Below, one piece after another: positions 15,473 through 24,293 of a stretch of DNA of 64,000 nucleotides (position 1 is its first letter; every line of letters starts with the position of its first letter). Under the pieces are notes generated by a model. That model did not search any database. It had not been told where the DNA came from and saw nothing but the letters and a program-made list of their open reading frames with translations. The position numbers were made by a program, and so were the translations under genes. The stretch comes from Bradyrhizobium sp. Rc3b (lineage in GTDB: Bacteria; Pseudomonadota; Alphaproteobacteria; Rhizobiales; Xanthobacteraceae), in NCBI RefSeq assembly GCF_900114915.1, contig NZ_FOUS01000010.1, positions 124,001 to 188,000 on the forward strand. Reading direction: 5' to 3'.

Positions 15473-16471
15473 TCACGAGCCACTCTTCGGCAGATAGTCG
15501 TTGGTGTAGAAGGCTTTCGGGTTGTCCTTGGCCTTGGCATCCAGTCCGCCATATTCGACCATCAGGTTGACGGAGTCCGTCATGTTCTGGTCCGTGACCT
15601 GGAACGGCCGCTTGCTCTTGGTCTCCGCGGTCCGGTACAGCGGAATGGTCAGCTCAAAACCCTGCGTCAGCGTGTCGATCTTGCCGCCCTTGGGGTTGGC
15701 ATCGAGGATCGACTGCGCGGCGGCCTTCGGCTCCTTCTCGGCGGCTTCCACCGCCTTGGTCGTCGCCGACATGAAGCGGCGGACGAGATCGGCATTGGCC
15801 TTCACATAGTCGGCATTGGCGATGATGCCGGAGGAGACCATGTTGATGCCGTAGTCGGCAAACTTGATCGGGTAGACGTCCTTGCCGGTGGCGTCCTTGA
15901 TCTTCATCGACTGGTCCATGACATAGCCGAGCAGCAGATCAGCCTGGCCGTTGATGACCGCATTGAGCTTGGTCTGGCCATCGCCGGCAACGGTCTGGAA
16001 GTCGCTCTCCTTCAGGCCCGTCTTCTTCAGGAACAGCGGCCAGATCTGGGTCATGGAATCGGCCGGCGTGATCGCCACCGTCTTGCCCTTGATGTCTTCG
16101 GGCTTCCTGATGTTCTTGTCGGCGAAGCCCATGGCGGACATCGGTGAGGTCTGGAGCAGCACGCCGGTCGCGACCACGGGCGCGCCCTTGATCGCGGCGC
16201 GCATCATGGTGGGGACGTCGACATAGCCGAAATCGGCAGTCTTGGCGGCGACGGCCTGCGTGGTCGCAGCCGAGCCGCGGCCTTCCTGGATCTCGAGCTC
16301 GATGCCCTCGGCGGCATAGATGCCCTTGGCCTTGCCGTAATAAAACGGCGCGTGCTCGCCATAGACGTACCAGTTCAGCATCAGCACGACCTTGTCGGCC
16401 GCCTGCGCCGGCATGGCCGCAAACACCATCAGCACCGCTGAGACAGCCCCAATCAACCGCTTCATCGTCAC
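15473..16471 (-). CDS. ABC transporter substrate-binding protein, NMT1/THI5-like
   Basis: A 332-residue periplasmic binding protein with a signal peptide (cleavage after AMPAQAA, about residue 25). The opening LNWYVYGEHAPFYYGKAKGIYAAEGIELEI is the signature of NMT1/THI5-like proteins, which include pyrimidine (HMP precursor) and alkanesulfonate binders. The ligand is unknown; given the operon it may be an acidic cyclic compound. ATG 16465 is an alternative start giving 330 residues. Permease and ATPase genes flank it, completing an importer. Confidence 0.88.
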   Translation of the reverse strand: MTMKRLIGAVSAVLMVFAAMPAQAADKVVLMLNWYVYGEHAPFYYGKAKGIYAAEGIELEIQEGRGSAATTQAVAAKTADFGYVDVPTMMRAAIKGAPVVATGVLLQTSPMSAMGFADKNIRKPEDIKGKTVAITPADSMTQIWPLFLKKTGLKESDFQTVAGDGQTKLNAVINGQADLLLGYVMDQSMKIKDATGKDVYPIKFADYGINMVSSGIIANADYVKANADLVRRFMSATTKAVEAAEKEPKAAAQSILDANPKGGKIDTLTQGFELTIPLYRTAETKSKRPFQVTDQNMTDSVNLMVEYGGLDAKAKDNPKAFYTNDYLPKSGS

Positions 16472-16520
16472 TCTCCCTTGCCGTTGTTGTTTCGGCCGTT
16501 GGTGGCCGTTTGTGTTCTAG

Positions 16521-17330
16521 TTAAGAAGCGAAAATCACGTCCTCGCGCTGGCTGACATGCCAGGGAATGACCAGCTTCTCGATCCGGTCGACGATCCAGA
16601 ACAGGATCACGCCGAGCAGCGCGAGGATCACCAGGGCTGCGAACATCGTCGGCAGGTCGAACGTGCCGATCGAGCGCTGCATCACGTAGCCGATGCCGGA
16701 ATTGGACCCCACGAACTCGCCGACGACGGCGCCGACCACGGCGAGCGTCACCGACACTTTGAGACCCGAGAAGATCGCCGGCAGCGCGTGCGGCAGATTC
16801 ACCGCACAAAACACCTGGAAGCGGCTGCCCTGCATGGCGCGGGCGAGATCGACCATGTCAGGATCGACCGATTTGAAGCCCTGCACCGCCGAGACCACCA
16901 CCGGAAAGAAGCCGAGCAGGAACGCCGAGATCACCTTTGGAATGATGCCGAAGCCGAACCAGACCACGAACAGCGGCGCGATCGCGATCTTGGGCACGGA
17001 TTGCGAGAACACCAGCAGCGGATAGATGTAGCTCTCCACCGTCTTCGAGCCCGCGATCAGCATGGCGACGGGAATGCCGAACAGAGCGGACAGCGCGAAA
17101 CCGCAGACCGTCGCATAGGTCGTCGGCCAGGACTGGCGCAGCAATTCCGGCCAGTCGGTACGCAGCACCGCGACGACGTCGAGGGGCGACGGGATCTGGT
17201 AGGCGGGGATCCTGAACAGCCGGATGGCGAGATCCCAGGCGACGACGATGAAGACGAGGAACAAGAACGGCCGAACCCAGGCCGCATTCAGCAGCTTGGA
17301 GATCGCATTCTGCGGCTTCAGCTCGGCCAA
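16521..17330 (-). CDS. ABC transporter permease, NitT/TauT type
   Basis: A 269-residue inner-membrane permease with about six hydrophobic helices. The EAA-like loop near residues 180-200 reads AMQGSRFQVFCAVNLPHALPAIFSGLKV. It starts with TTG at 17330 (MAELKPQ): no in-frame ATG or GTG exists before the first helix, and GGGAG lies 6 bases upstream. It is the first gene of a seven-gene minus-strand operon (17330 to 9537) behind a candidate promoter at 17366-17394. Confidence 0.88.
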   Translation of the reverse strand: MAELKPQNAISKLLNAAWVRPFLFLVFIVVAWDLAIRLFRIPAYQIPSPLDVVAVLRTDWPELLRQSWPTTYATVCGFALSALFGIPVAMLIAGSKTVESYIYPLLVFSQSVPKIAIAPLFVVWFGFGIIPKVISAFLLGFFPVVVSAVQGFKSVDPDMVDLARAMQGSRFQVFCAVNLPHALPAIFSGLKVSVTLAVVGAVVGEFVGSNSGIGYVMQRSIGTFDLPTMFAALVILALLGVILFWIVDRIEKLVIPWHVSQREDVIFAS

Positions 17331-17365
17331 TTTTCACTCCCGGCTGTCTTCTTCGTTGTGGGGAG

Positions 17366-17394
17366 AAATTAACCCGTTGGATAAATACTGTCCA
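17366..17394 (-). promoter_or_regulatory. Candidate sigma-70 promoter of the ABC transporter/catabolic operon
   Basis: On the minus strand, TGGACA (17389-17394) lies 17 bases before TAATTT (17366-17371). This is a reasonable -35/-10 pair about 36 bases upstream of the permease start. Confidence 0.4.
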
Positions 17395-17496
17395 GACCTT
17401 TCCCTGTGACGTTTTGCGGCGGCGGTTCCGCGGTGCTTTGGAAATGGGACGTTGCTGCGCTGCGTCCGGGGCATGAGACCGCCCCACTCTCGGTGC

Positions 17497-17587
17497 CATT
17501 CTCCGCGAAAGCAGGGAATCCAGTACGCGGCGCCCTCTCCGCATCCCTTCGCTGTCTCTGGAATACTGGATCGCCCGGGCGAGGACA
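17497..17587. repeat. Extragenic palindromic repeat (CGCGAAAGCGGGGAATCCAGTA family, copy 1)
   Basis: It shares CCGCGAAAGC-GGGAATCCAGTACGC and TACTGGATCGCCCGG with the copy at 48340-48441. This copy is more degenerate. It lies between the TetR gene and the operon promoter and is the only recognisable element in the 17331-17638 gap besides that promoter. Confidence 0.65.
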
Positions 17588-17638
17588 GCGGAGAAACTTG
17601 GCATCAGCAGCCGATCGTCGACCAGCGACGAGCGAGCA

Positions 17639-18379
17639 CTACACCGTCTGCGCCACCACGCTGCGCGACTTCGGCGCTTTCGCGATCTCGAACAAGGCCA
17701 CGGACTGCCCCGTCAGCGCCGCCAGCACCAGGCCGACCATATGGGCCAACCGCTCATCCTTGGCCTTTTTGTCCAGGAGATCGCGGCCGAAGATCACGCT
17801 GAGCGTCGCCGAGTTCGAGAGGTAGAAGAAGCAGAGGCCTGCGATCGAGATGTAGAGCTGCACCGGATCGACCGCGACCTGGAAGTCGCCGCTGTCGACG
17901 CCGCGTCGCACCACGGTGCGGATCATCTCGACGAAGGGCGAATGCATCGACTTGACCTTGGTCGATTTCTTCAGGTGCTTGGCGCGCGCGAGGTTCTCGG
18001 TCTGCAGCAGCGACAGGAATTCGGGATTGCGCAGGAAGTAGTTCCAGGTGAACTCGATCAGGCGCCGGATGGCCTCGGGCGGATCGAGATGCTCGAGATC
18101 GAGCCCCCGCTCCTCGCTGCGAATCTTGTCATAGGCGCCTTCGAGCACCGCGAGGTAGAGCTCGTCCTTGTTGCCGACGTGGTAGTAGAGCATGCGCTTG
18201 TTGGCGCCGGCCTTGGCCGCGATACGGTCGACGCGTGCGCCGGCGAGCCCGTGAGCGGAAAACTCCTGCTTGGCGGCTTCGAGAATGCGCAGCCGCATGC
18301 CCTCGGGATCACGCTGCCATTTCAGAGTTCGCTTTGCCTTCGCCAAGTGGAGTGCTCGCTGGGTGCTGTCGGTACGCAT
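17639..18379 (-). CDS. TetR-family transcriptional regulator
   Basis: A 246-residue TetR regulator. The helix-turn-helix covers about residues 27-73 (RLRILEAAKQEFSAHGLAGARVDRIAAKAG, then KRMLYYHVGNKDELYLAVLE). The C-terminal domain resembles the RutR/YcdC class. It sits directly upstream of, and in the same direction as, the ABC-transporter/enolase/DUF993 operon, so it is the obvious candidate regulator of that pathway. ATG 18379 was chosen; the extra upstream frame crosses a palindromic repeat. Confidence 0.88.
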   Translation of the reverse strand: MRTDSTQRALHLAKAKRTLKWQRDPEGMRLRILEAAKQEFSAHGLAGARVDRIAAKAGANKRMLYYHVGNKDELYLAVLEGAYDKIRSEERGLDLEHLDPPEAIRRLIEFTWNYFLRNPEFLSLLQTENLARAKHLKKSTKVKSMHSPFVEMIRTVVRRGVDSGDFQVAVDPVQLYISIAGLCFFYLSNSATLSVIFGRDLLDKKAKDERLAHMVGLVLAALTGQSVALFEIAKAPKSRSVVAQTV

Positions 18380-18440
18380 GTAACACGCGGGCAGCCCGCC
18401 GCATAGTTTCGCGACAGTGAAAGCCAAGCAAGCCGGTGTC

Positions 18441-18530
18441 GTAGGGTGGGCAAAGGCGCCCTTGCGCCTTGCCCACGTCTTCTCATCGAGCAGCCAAGAC
18501 GTGGGCACGCTGCGCTTTGCCCACCCTACG
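18441..18530. repeat. Extragenic palindromic repeat (GTAGGGTGGGCAAAG family, copy 1)
   Basis: It starts CGTAGGGTGGGCAAAGGCG and ends GCTTTGCCCACCCTACG with a variable centre. Two further copies are at 38209-38301 and 44083-44184. It lies between the VOC gene and the TetR gene. Confidence 0.75.
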
Positions 18531-18556
18531 AGAGTCTTCGAGTGGAAAGACCGCTT

Positions 18557-19405
18557 TCACCCCACCGGCTTGGGCGAGCGCTCCAGCAGAACGGTCTGAA
18601 TGCCGCACGTCCCGTTCCGCACCGTCATGATTCGCGTGCCGGGCTTGCGGCCGTTGCGGACCTCGGTGACGTCGAGGCCGGCGGCGATCAGGCGGGCGCG
18701 CGTGGCGTCAATGTCGGCGACCCGCCAGCTCAGGCCCCAGAGCCGGTCACGCGCGTGGTCACCGCCGGCGACCGGCCGGCGGACCACCTCGACGATGAGA
18801 TCGCCGCAGCGGAAGAACATCAGCTGGCCCCAATCCTGGTGCGAGCGATCGAGCGCCAAATCGAGCCCGAGCCGTGCGCCATAGAGCGCGGCGGCGCGTT
18901 CGGAATCCTCGGTGGTGACGACGACATGGTCGAGTGCGTCGATCGGCGCGACGTCGGTCGCCGGGGAGAGCGGACGCTCGTCGGCCAGTTCGAGGAAGAA
19001 CATGCGCACGCCGCGCGTGAGTTCCGTGGCGGCGCGCGTGCGCTTCCAGTGCAGGACGGCGCCCGACTCGTCGTCGCTGCTTTCGACCTCGGCGACCGGA
19101 TCCGGGCTCAGGGCCACCCGCTGCAGCCGCCGGTGCATCCTGCTCATGTCTGCGACACGAAAGCACAGGCTGGCGAGCACGCCCTCCTGGTCGTCGAGCA
19201 GCGCACGCATCCGATCGGCCGTCACGCTGAAACCGCTCGGCGCCATCAATTCGATCGTCATGTTCTCGAGGGTGAACAGCACGCGGTCGGCGCCCTCGCC
19301 GGAGTTCTGCCAGGCCGGCGCGCGGGCGAGCAGCGTCTGGTAGGCCGCCTTGGCTGCACCGATATCCCTGACCAGAGCGACGACGTGATCGAGGCCGGTG
19401 ATCAT
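18557..19405 (-). CDS. VOC (glyoxalase/bleomycin-resistance) family protein, two-domain
   Basis: A 282-residue protein with two vicinal-oxygen-chelate modules: LDHVVALVRDIGAAKAAYQTLL at residue 5 and IDALDHVVVTTEDSERAAALYGARLGLDL at about 153. The His and Glu residues needed for metal binding are present in the second module (DHVVVT, RCGDLIVEVV). The second half resembles dioxygenase or lyase-like VOC proteins; the reaction is unknown. A good ribosome site (AAAGGGGG) precedes ATG 19405. It is divergent from the sugar-kinase pair. Confidence 0.83.
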   Translation of the reverse strand: MITGLDHVVALVRDIGAAKAAYQTLLARAPAWQNSGEGADRVLFTLENMTIELMAPSGFSVTADRMRALLDDQEGVLASLCFRVADMSRMHRRLQRVALSPDPVAEVESSDDESGAVLHWKRTRAATELTRGVRMFFLELADERPLSPATDVAPIDALDHVVVTTEDSERAAALYGARLGLDLALDRSHQDWGQLMFFRCGDLIVEVVRRPVAGGDHARDRLWGLSWRVADIDATRARLIAAGLDVTEVRNGRKPGTRIMTVRNGTCGIQTVLLERSPKPVG

Positions 19406-19629
19406 ATGTCCCCCTTTTGATCGACCCTTTTATTGACCTGGAACCAATGCGCAGAAAACACGGCGTTTGTCCGGGCTTGGCATTGCCCGGTGATGGTCGT
19501 ATTCCGGCCTCATGCTGACCTCAAGCGCTTGGGGCGGCAGATTTGCGAATAATTTCAGCGATCCCTGAGCGGAACCGGTGCTACAGTAAGCGCGCCGGCC
19601 TGGACCACAAAGCGCATGACGGACAAGCA

Positions 19630-20523
19630 ATGCAGGCTCTCTTCATCGGACAGACCTATATCGACGTCGTCTTCATTACCGACCACATGCCGACCGGAGA
19701 CGAAAAGCACGTGGCCTCGGACTACGCGGTCTCCTTCGGCGGCAACGCGGTGACGGCGGCGTTCTGCTGCGCCAAGCTCGGTATCGTGCCTGACCTGATC
19801 GCCACCGCGGCCAATGACTGGCTGGGACGCATGTTCCAGGACATGTGCGCGAAATACGCGATCTCGCTGCACGGGCGGAAGGTCAACCAGTCCTCGCTCT
19901 CCTTCATCATGCCCAAGGACGGCAAGCGCGCCATCGTCCGCTGCCGCGACGACGAGCACATCCACCCCTTTCCGATGCTCAATCTCGGCGGCTGCCGCGC
20001 GCTGCACGTGGATGGTCATCAGCCCGATGCCGCGATTCACTACGCCAAGGTCTGCCGCGAGGCCGGCATTCTGACCTCACTCGACGGCGGCGGCCTGCGC
20101 ACCAACACCCATGAGCTGCTGGAATATATCGACGTCGCCATCGTCGCCGAACGCCTGTGCGAGCAGATGGACCTGACGCCGGAGAAGATGCTCGACTATC
20201 TCAAGAGCCGCGGCTGCAAGATCGGCGGCATCACCATGGGCGAGAAGGGCCTGCTCTGGTACGACGAAACAGGGACGGTGCAGGTGATGCCGGCGATGCC
20301 GATTCCGCGCGAGCGCGTGATCGACACCAACGGCGCCGGCGACGTGTTCCACGGCGCCTATGTCTATTCCTACCTCGCCCATCCCGGCAAAAGCTGGCGC
20401 GAGCACTTTGATTTTGCCCGAGCCGCCTCGACCTTCAAGATCCAGCGCCTCGGCAACGAGGCCGGCTTGCCGACGCTCGTCGACATCGCCAAGGTCAGGC
20501 ACGAGTTCGAGGTCAGGGTCTAG
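19630..20523 (+). CDS. PfkB-family carbohydrate kinase
   Basis: A 297-residue cytosolic ribokinase-fold kinase. It opens MQALFIGQTYIDVVFITDHMPTGDEKH, has FGGNAVTAAFCCAKLG (about 34-50), and ends with the PfkB signature IDTNGAGDVFHGAYVYSY, whose aspartate is the catalytic base. The substrate is not predictable. ATG 19630 was chosen; the frame upstream lacks conserved sequence. Only 6 bases separate it from the next kinase gene, so the two are one operon. Confidence 0.88.
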   Translation: MQALFIGQTYIDVVFITDHMPTGDEKHVASDYAVSFGGNAVTAAFCCAKLGIVPDLIATAANDWLGRMFQDMCAKYAISLHGRKVNQSSLSFIMPKDGKRAIVRCRDDEHIHPFPMLNLGGCRALHVDGHQPDAAIHYAKVCREAGILTSLDGGGLRTNTHELLEYIDVAIVAERLCEQMDLTPEKMLDYLKSRGCKIGGITMGEKGLLWYDETGTVQVMPAMPIPRERVIDTNGAGDVFHGAYVYSYLAHPGKSWREHFDFARAASTFKIQRLGNEAGLPTLVDIAKVRHEFEVRV

Positions 20524-20529
20524 ATCCAG

Positions 20530-21444
20530 ATGGGGCGCGTTTTCGTCGCCGGCAGCATCAACATGGATGTGGTGGCGACCGCCGATCGCCACCCGCGCGT
20601 CGGCGAGACCGTCGCCGGCCGCGAGGTGCTGTATTTTCCAGGCGGCAAGGGCGCGAACCAGGCGGTGGCGGCGTCACGGCTCGGCGCGAAGACCATGCTG
20701 ATCGGGCGACTGGGGAAGGATTCGTTCGGGGCTGAGCTGAAGACGTTCCTCGGCGCGCAAGGCATCGATCTCGGCTCGGTGCGCGACGCCGACACCCACA
20801 CCGGCACTGCGATCATCACGGTCGCGGCCTCCGATAACACCATCGTCGTCATTCCCGGCAGCAATGCGCAGGTCGGCGCGGATGATGTCGCGGACGTGCC
20901 GCTGGCGAAGGGCGATGTCGCCGTCAGCCAGTTCGAGATCCCGCTGACGACGATTGCCGCGTTCTTTGGGCGCGCACGCGAGGCCGGGGCCGTAACCTTG
21001 CTGAACCCGGCGCCAGCGCAAAAGATGTCCGGTGAACTGCTCGCGCTCGTCGACATCCTCGTGCTGAACGAGACCGAGCTCGGCTTCCTCGCCGGTGAGG
21101 AATTATCCGACGGCGACGAGGCCGCGAAGATCTTCGATGTTGCGCGAATACTTCAGGCGCGCGCGGACCAGACCATCTGCATCACGCTCGGCAAGCGCGG
21201 CGTGCTTGCGCTTGCGGGGCGCGAAGAGGCCGCCGTGCCCGGGCGTGCCGTGAAGGCGGTCGATACCACCGGCGCCGGTGATTGTTTTGTCGGCGCGCTC
21301 GCCGCGCAACTGGCTGACGGTGTGCCCTTGCGCGCCGCCCTCGCCTTCGCCAACGCGGCCGCCTCGATCAGCGTGCAGCGCATGGGCGCGGGGCCGTCGA
21401 TGCCGACGGCCGCGGAAGTGGCGGCTGTGCTCCGCGCTGGTTGA
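20530..21444 (+). CDS. rbsK: Ribokinase
   Basis: A 304-residue ribokinase. It shows GSINMDVVATADRHPRVGETV (8-28), the substrate-binding PGGKGANQAVAASRLG (about 37-52), ASDNTIVVIPGSNAQV, and the ATP/anion-hole motif VDTTGAGDCFVGAL with the catalytic aspartate. It phosphorylates ribose (or a close pentose) to the 5-phosphate. It follows another PfkB kinase without a ribose transporter nearby, so nucleoside-ribose salvage is a possible role. Its stop codon directly abuts the stop of the convergent flavoprotein gene. Confidence 0.86.
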   Translation: MGRVFVAGSINMDVVATADRHPRVGETVAGREVLYFPGGKGANQAVAASRLGAKTMLIGRLGKDSFGAELKTFLGAQGIDLGSVRDADTHTGTAIITVAASDNTIVVIPGSNAQVGADDVADVPLAKGDVAVSQFEIPLTTIAAFFGRAREAGAVTLLNPAPAQKMSGELLALVDILVLNETELGFLAGEELSDGDEAAKIFDVARILQARADQTICITLGKRGVLALAGREEAAVPGRAVKAVDTTGAGDCFVGALAAQLADGVPLRAALAFANAAASISVQRMGAGPSMPTAAEVAAVLRAG

Positions 21445-22665
21445 TCACGCCAGCGCGCTTTTCAGATCGAAGCTTTCATCCGCGGCCTGCGCCGGCGTGA
21501 TCGAGCGATTCATGCCCTGCAACCGTCGGCCGAACATGTGATCGCCGGCGCGGTTGATCGATTCGATGCCGAGCAGCGTCTCACCCTTGTAGCAGAACGC
21601 GGAAAACGCCTTGTTCGCGGCGCTGCCACGCAGCACGACGCGGTCGTAGCCGGTGGTGAGGCCGGAGATCTGGAGCTTATCGTCGCCCTGGTCGCTCCAG
21701 AACCAGGGATGGCTGTCGTAAGGTTTGCGGTCGCCGGTCAGTCGCGCGGCGAGGCAGCGGGCGTGGTCGGTGGCGTTCTGCACCGATTCCAGCCGCAGCG
21801 ATCCGCCGAAGCGCGGGCTTGCGAACAGCGCGCAATCGCCGATCGCGGAGATGTCAGGGTCAGCCGTCGAAAGATATTCGTCGACAATGATCCCGGCGGC
21901 GACCGGCAGCCCGGCTTCCGCGGCAAGCTCGATGTTGGGCAGCACACCGACGCCGACCACGACGAGGTCGGCGGGCAGATGCCGACCGTCGCTCAGGGAG
22001 ACCCCGGTGACCTTGCCGCCTTCTGCCTCGATCGAGGTCGCCTGCACGCCGAGATGGACGCGGATACCGGCCTCGCGATGGCGTTCCTGAAAATACTCCG
22101 ACACCTCCGCCGTCACCGCCCGCGCCATCACGCGCGGGGCGAGCTCGAGCACGTCGACCTCGAGGCCCTTGATCCGCGCGGTGGCGGCGAATTCCAGGCC
22201 GATGAAGCCGGCGCCGATCACCACGACCCGTGACTTCGAGGGCATGATCGCACGCAGCGCCTCGCTCTCGTCGAGGATGCGCAAATACTTCACGTCGGGC
22301 AGATTCGCATTCGGCAGATCAAGCAGCCGGTTGCGCGCGCCCGTCGCCAGCACGAGATGACCGTAGGCCAGCGTCTCGCCCGAGGCGAGCAGCACCTTGT
22401 GGCCGGCGCGGTCGATCGACACTGCACGGCCCGCGATCAGCTCGATCTTCTGGTCCTGATAAAATTTCTCCGGCCGGAACATCAGGCTCTCCGGCCCGGC
22501 CGAGCCCTTGATATAGGCCTTGGACAAAGGCGGCCGCTGATAGGGCAGATGCGCCTCGTCATTGATCAGGCAAATGCGCTGCGAAAAGCCCGCCTGGCGC
22601 AGCGATGCCGCGACCTGATAGCCGCCATGGCCGGCACCGACGATGATCACCGGACCGTCGCTCAT
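21445..22665 (-). CDS. FAD-dependent ferredoxin/putidaredoxin-reductase-like oxidoreductase
   Basis: A 406-residue two-dinucleotide-domain flavoprotein. The FAD motif VIIVGAGHGGYQVAASLRQ is at 5-23, the NAD motif VVVIGAGFIGLEFAA at about 145-159, and the second FAD motif ISAIGDCALF near 270. It resembles reductases that feed [2Fe-2S] ferredoxins for P450s or ring-hydroxylating dioxygenases. No ferredoxin gene is adjacent. The P450 at 3951 could be a partner, but distance argues only weakly for that. ATG 22665 (MSDGP) was chosen. Confidence 0.88.
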   Translation of the reverse strand: MSDGPVIIVGAGHGGYQVAASLRQAGFSQRICLINDEAHLPYQRPPLSKAYIKGSAGPESLMFRPEKFYQDQKIELIAGRAVSIDRAGHKVLLASGETLAYGHLVLATGARNRLLDLPNANLPDVKYLRILDESEALRAIMPSKSRVVVIGAGFIGLEFAATARIKGLEVDVLELAPRVMARAVTAEVSEYFQERHREAGIRVHLGVQATSIEAEGGKVTGVSLSDGRHLPADLVVVGVGVLPNIELAAEAGLPVAAGIIVDEYLSTADPDISAIGDCALFASPRFGGSLRLESVQNATDHARCLAARLTGDRKPYDSHPWFWSDQGDDKLQISGLTTGYDRVVLRGSAANKAFSAFCYKGETLLGIESINRAGDHMFGRRLQGMNRSITPAQAADESFDLKSALA

Positions 22666-22893
22666 TGGACAGCCCATTTCCGGAAGACACGAGCGTGACC
22701 CATGCCGTCTCCTCTCTCGCTGATTTTGGTTGCTGGCCTTACGAGGAGCCGGCGCTCGTGTCCGTCCCTTGGCAAAGGCAGCCCCATTTGAGCCTATCGT
22801 TTCGCCCCGCGCAAGGGCGGCGGTCGGGGATTGTCACCCCTGCCCTTCTGCGATTTAGTTGCAGCAACCACCTCCTGCCGGAGACTCTCTCAG

Positions 22894-23688
22894 ATGCCAG
22901 CTCCCATCTCCCAGCCCGATGATCCCGCCCTGCTGCGGATCGACGGCCCGATCGCGACCATCACGCTCAACCGTCCCGCCGCGTTCAACTCCATCAATCT
23001 CGCCATCGCGCAGAAGCTAGAGCAGCTTGCGGCCTATCTCGAAGGCGACGACGACCTCAAGGTCGTCGTGCTCGAAGGCGAAGGCCGTGCGTTCTCGGCC
23101 GGCGGCGATCTGCAGACGATTGGTGCCGCCGCCGAAGCGGGCACGGTGACGCCTGTTGTCGGCGAGCTCTTGAAGTACTATCACGCCTTCATCGAAATCA
23201 TCCGGCGCATGCCGAAAATCTCGTTGTCCAGCGTTCACGGCTCGGCCGCCGGTGCCGGCATGGGCCTCGCCTTCGTCACCGATCTCTGCATCGCCGCGGA
23301 CGACGCCAAATTCACGCCGGCTTATGCCAAGATCGGGGTGTCGCCGGACGGCGGCTCGACGGTCGGCATCGTCGGCACGGTCGGCTCCCGCCGGGCGCTG
23401 CAGATCTTTCTCGCCGAGGACAATTTTACCGCGCAGCAGGCCTATGAATGGGGCCTCGTCGCCAAGACGGTTCCGGCCGCCGAACTGAAAGCGGCCACCC
23501 GAAAACTCGCGGAGCGTCTGGCGCAGAACCCGCCGGCGGCGATATCAGGCACCAAATCGCTGGTCTATCAGGCCGCCACCACGCCGGTGAAGCAGCAGCT
23601 CGATGCCGAGGAGCACAAGATCATCATGGCGATGAACACGGAGGAATTTCGCAGCGCCGTGAAAAAATTCACGAGCAAGTCGAAGTGA
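22894..23688 (+). CDS. Enoyl-CoA hydratase/isomerase family protein
   Basis: A 264-residue crotonase-fold enzyme. The oxyanion-hole segments are AFSAGGDLQTIG (about 65-76) and VHGSAAGAGMGLAFVTDLCIA (about 112-132). The catalytic-position segment reads KIGVSPDGGSTVGI, which has Asp where classical hydratases have Glu. It could therefore be an isomerase or another crotonase rather than a true hydratase. ATG 22894 is preceded by CCGGAGA. It is coupled to the next gene through a 4-base GTGA overlap. Confidence 0.85.
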   Translation: MPAPISQPDDPALLRIDGPIATITLNRPAAFNSINLAIAQKLEQLAAYLEGDDDLKVVVLEGEGRAFSAGGDLQTIGAAAEAGTVTPVVGELLKYYHAFIEIIRRMPKISLSSVHGSAAGAGMGLAFVTDLCIAADDAKFTPAYAKIGVSPDGGSTVGIVGTVGSRRALQIFLAEDNFTAQQAYEWGLVAKTVPAAELKAATRKLAERLAQNPPAAISGTKSLVYQAATTPVKQQLDAEEHKIIMAMNTEEFRSAVKKFTSKSK

Positions 23689-24293
23689 CGACACCAGCGC
23701 GTACGTTCTACGGCCTTCGTCACGGCGCGACCGACTGGAATCGCGAGGGACGATTCCAGGGGCGGACCGACAATCCGCTGAACGAGGACGGTCTGCGGCA
23801 GGCGCACGAGGCCGTGGACATGCTGCGCGGCGCAGGCATCAGCCGCATCGTCGCAAGTCCCTTGGCCCGCGCGGCGCGAACGGCCGAGATCATCGCGGCC
23901 GCGATCTCGGTGCCGCTGGCGATTGACGACGGCATCATCGAATTCGACTTCGGGAGCTTTGAAGGCCTGCCAGTTCGCGACCTCATGATCAAGCACGGGG
24001 TCAAGTCGGCGACGGGCCTCGTCTCGATCCTGCCAGCCGACGGCGAGAGCTGGGACACCATGACGAAACGGTCGCTGGCTTGCGTCTCGGCGTGGCTCGA
24101 CCGTCATCCCGGCGACGATCTCCTGTTCGTCTGCCATGACGCGGTGATGCAGGGGATGGCCAACGCGCTGTGCGGCAGCTACTTCAAGAATAGCCATGGC
24201 ACGCCGTTCCGTTACGTGCGCGAGCAGGCGCAATGGCGCGTCGAGCAAGTCGTTACTTCGGACAGATATAGCCCGTCCCCGCCGGCGACTTGA
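23685..24293 (+). CDS. Histidine phosphatase family protein (phosphoglycerate-mutase-like)
   Basis: A 202-residue acid-phosphatase/PGM-fold protein. The RHG motif with the phospho-accepting histidine is GLRHGATDWNREGRFQGRTDNPLNEDG (about 9-35). VASPLARAARTAEI holds the second arginine, and FVCHDAVMQ the second histidine. The GTG start at 23685 overlaps the TGA of the enoyl-CoA hydratase gene (GTGA). Its last 41 bases overlap the 3' end of the convergent TRAP permease gene. The substrate is unknown. Confidence 0.85.
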   Translation: MTTPARTFYGLRHGATDWNREGRFQGRTDNPLNEDGLRQAHEAVDMLRGAGISRIVASPLARAARTAEIIAAAISVPLAIDDGIIEFDFGSFEGLPVRDLMIKHGVKSATGLVSILPADGESWDTMTKRSLACVSAWLDRHPGDDLLFVCHDAVMQGMANALCGSYFKNSHGTPFRYVREQAQWRVEQVVTSDRYSPSPPAT

